The notes beneath the pieces are model-generated. The model saw only the letters and a list, made by a program, of their open reading frames with translations, did no database searches and was not told the DNA's origin. A stretch of 64,000 bases of DNA from Clostridium estertheticum (GTDB lineage Bacteria > Bacillota > Clostridia > Clostridiales > Clostridiaceae), in contig NZ_CP086239.1 of the NCBI RefSeq assembly GCF_026650985.1, positions 2,604,001 through 2,668,000 of the forward strand, given 5' to 3'. The position numbers and the translations under genes are program-made. Numbering within the stretch: position 1 is the stretch's first letter; the number at the start of each line of letters is the position of its first letter. Positions 62,806-64,000 of the stretch are shown here, piece by piece.

Positions 62806-62842
62806 TGAAAAATCGTCATCGAATTAAAGATGGCGATTTTTT
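62806..62842 (+). terminator. hairpin terminator near the left end of the insertion sequence
   Basis: AAAATCGTCATC pairs with GATGGCGATTTT (one G-T step) around GAATTAAA, followed by a T run. It lies just inside the element, upstream of its transposase, and would stop host ger transcription from entering. Confidence 0.65.
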
Positions 62843-62927
62843 TATGTAAAAGACTAAAAACAAAAAGGAATTTTAAAAGATATGTCGAATTAGTATAGTA
62901 GAATAAAATAAAAGGGGCTAAACTATT

Positions 62928-64000
62928 ATGCTAAAAGGACAATTGGAAATAAAAATAAATACATACCATAGCTTATATTCGTTAATTATTCCGAAAGATA
63001 ACATTTTAAAGCAAATTAATGACCTTGTTGACTTTTCATTTGTTTATGACGAATTGATTATTAACTATAGTTCATCTATGGGTAGAGGTGCTATTAACCC
63101 TATAATGCTATTTAAATATTTGCTTTTGAAAGTAATATATGAATTGTCTGATGAAGATGTTGTTGAAAGAACTCTTTATGATATGTCATTTAAATATTTT
63201 CTGAATTTAGCCCCAGAAGAAACAAATTTAATAAACTCAAGTACATTAACTAAATTTAGAAAGCTTCGCCTTAAAGACATGAATTTATTAGATTTATTAA
63301 TAAACAAGACTGTAGAACTTGCTATAAAAGAGGGAGTTTTAAAAAGCAAAGCAATAATAGTTGATGCTACGCATACCAAGTCACGTTATAACCAAAAATC
63401 AGCAGGAGAAGAATTATTGAAACGTGCAAAAAATTTAAGAAAAACATTGTACGGAGTACATCCTGAGATAAAAGAAGATTTGCCGAATAAAGTTACAAAT
63501 GGAGTACTTGAAGATATTCTTGAGTACTGCAAATTATTAATTGATAGCATAAACAAGAATCCAGAAATTGTAGCAAATCCAACTGTGAAAACTAAATTAA
63601 ACTACTTAACCGAAGCTTTTAATGATGACATAGAAAACCTAAAACTATCAAAAGATGAGGATGCAAAAGTGGGGCATAAGACTGAGGATAGTTCTTTTTT
63701 TGGATATAAATCACACCTTGCTATGAGTGAAGAACGTTTAATTACAGCAGCTGTTATTACAACTGGCGAAAAAAGTGATGGAAAGGAGCTCATAGCCTTA
63801 ATAGAAAAAAGCCGTGAGGCTGGTATAGATGTTAATGAAGTAATTGGAGATACAGCTTATTCTGAAAAGAAAAATCTAGAATATGCAAAAGAAAATAAAA
63901 TTGCATTAATTTCAAAACTAAATCCTGTAATTTCACAAGGAATGCGAAAAAAAGAAGATGAATTTGAGTTTAATAAAGATGCTGGTTTATTTGTATGTCC
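62928..64000 (+). CDS. IS1182-family transposase, N-terminal part (runs off window end)
   Basis: At least 357 residues of a DDE transposase. It begins MLKGQLEIKINTYHSLYSLIIPKDNILKQINDLVDFSFVYDEL, then has SSTLTKFRKLRLKD, the first catalytic Asp in IIVDATHTKSRYNQ, FFGYKSHLAMSEERLITAAVITTGEKSDGKEL, and the second Asp in VIGDTAYSEKKN. The catalytic Glu region and stop lie beyond the window. No stop codon occurs in the visible part, so the copy may be intact. AAAGGGGC precedes the ATG. Confidence 0.9.
   Translation, partial: MLKGQLEIKINTYHSLYSLIIPKDNILKQINDLVDFSFVYDELIINYSSSMGRGAINPIMLFKYLLLKVIYELSDEDVVERTLYDMSFKYFLNLAPEETNLINSSTLTKFRKLRLKDMNLLDLLINKTVELAIKEGVLKSKAIIVDATHTKSRYNQKSAGEELLKRAKNLRKTLYGVHPEIKEDLPNKVTNGVLEDILEYCKLLIDSINKNPEIVANPTVKTKLNYLTEAFNDDIENLKLSKDEDAKVGHKTEDSSFFGYKSHLAMSEERLITAAVITTGEKSDGKELIALIEKSREAGIDVNEVIGDTAYSEKKNLEYAKENKIALISKLNPVISQGMRKKEDEFEFNKDAGLFVC

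Larger units (their letters stand above)
62780..64000 (+). mobile_element. IS1182-family insertion sequence, left part
   Basis: DNA after the gerB break contains a hairpin near the edge, then a transposase gene in the plus direction that runs past the window end. The exact left end is not certain; it falls between about 62776 and 62795, where GGCCACTGAAAAAC may be part of the terminal repeat. The other end and target duplication are outside the window. Confidence 0.75.

Noticed and set aside
1-64000. tRNA and rRNA genes
   Set aside because: No cloverleaf-like T-arm or conserved rRNA segment was noticed on either strand by eye; a tRNAscan-SE run would settle this.

Overview
The window reads as a chromosomal segment of a low-GC, anaerobic, spore-forming Firmicute, most likely Clostridium sensu stricto. 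Supporting signs are AT-rich intergenic DNA, strong GGAGG-type ribosome sites, a gerA-type spore germination operon, a preQ1-I riboswitch, a T-box remnant, several methyl-accepting chemotaxis proteins, and a B12-dependent diol dehydratase microcompartment locus. Species cannot be fixed from the sequence alone.

Layout. 1-1074: 5' part of a chemotaxis receptor (minus). 1359-4514: four-gene minus-strand cluster of two radical SAM proteins (NirJ1/AhbC- and NirJ2/AhbD-like) and two Lrp-like siroheme decarboxylase subunits, i.e. an alternative (siroheme-derived) heme route. 5146-5607: peroxiredoxin. 5750-20672: a 15-kb minus-strand pdu operon, read pduA-B-C-D-E-G-H-K-L-eutJ-flavoprotein-pduN-O-P-S-T-gldA. 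It encodes shell proteins, diol dehydratase and its reactivase, CoA-acylating aldehyde dehydrogenase, phosphotransacylase, cobalamin adenosyltransferase and the PduS/PduT electron-transfer pair. A divergent PocR-domain histidine kinase and an AraC-type response regulator (20931-22901) presumably switch it on; the space between holds two nearly identical 17-bp repeats. 22975-25016: argB-argD behind tandem ArgR boxes laid over the promoter. 25212-25860: a small unknown gene flanked by two copies of a REP-like repeat and a transposase remnant. 25890-28865: SWIM/SNF2 helicase. 29194-30255: 3D-domain secreted protein behind a structured-looking leader.

30330-34670: a preQ1-riboswitch-controlled operon making preQ0 (queD, queE, folE, queC). 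Its first two genes are a compact 2-hydroxyacyl-CoA dehydratase/double-cubane-type reductase subunit and its ATP-dependent activator. No queF is present here, so this pair is the most interesting unexplained system in the window; a role in reducing preQ0 or a later queuosine intermediate is a testable idea, not a demonstrated one.

34683-43815: nucleotidase, double-GNAT acetyltransferase, permuted NlpC/P60-like protein, an AraC regulator with a glycosidase-like tail, MATE pump, S51-like peptidase with Cys in place of Ser, and gltX behind a T-box antiterminator/terminator with no visible Stem I. 43869-47822: two chemotaxis receptors. 47982-51632: heterodimeric ABC exporter. 51686-55657: ywqB/ywqA-type SWIM protein and SNF2 helicase. 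55814-56722: CheV. 56773-58143: second MATE pump. 58326-62796: gerA-type operon (A, C, small two-helix protein, B, and a second B cut short by an insertion). About 62780-64000: left part of an IS1182-family element whose transposase runs off the window end.

No tRNA, rRNA or CRISPR array was recognised. Several gene starts given here are later than the longest open frame because a clear ribosome site sits inside the first codons of that frame.
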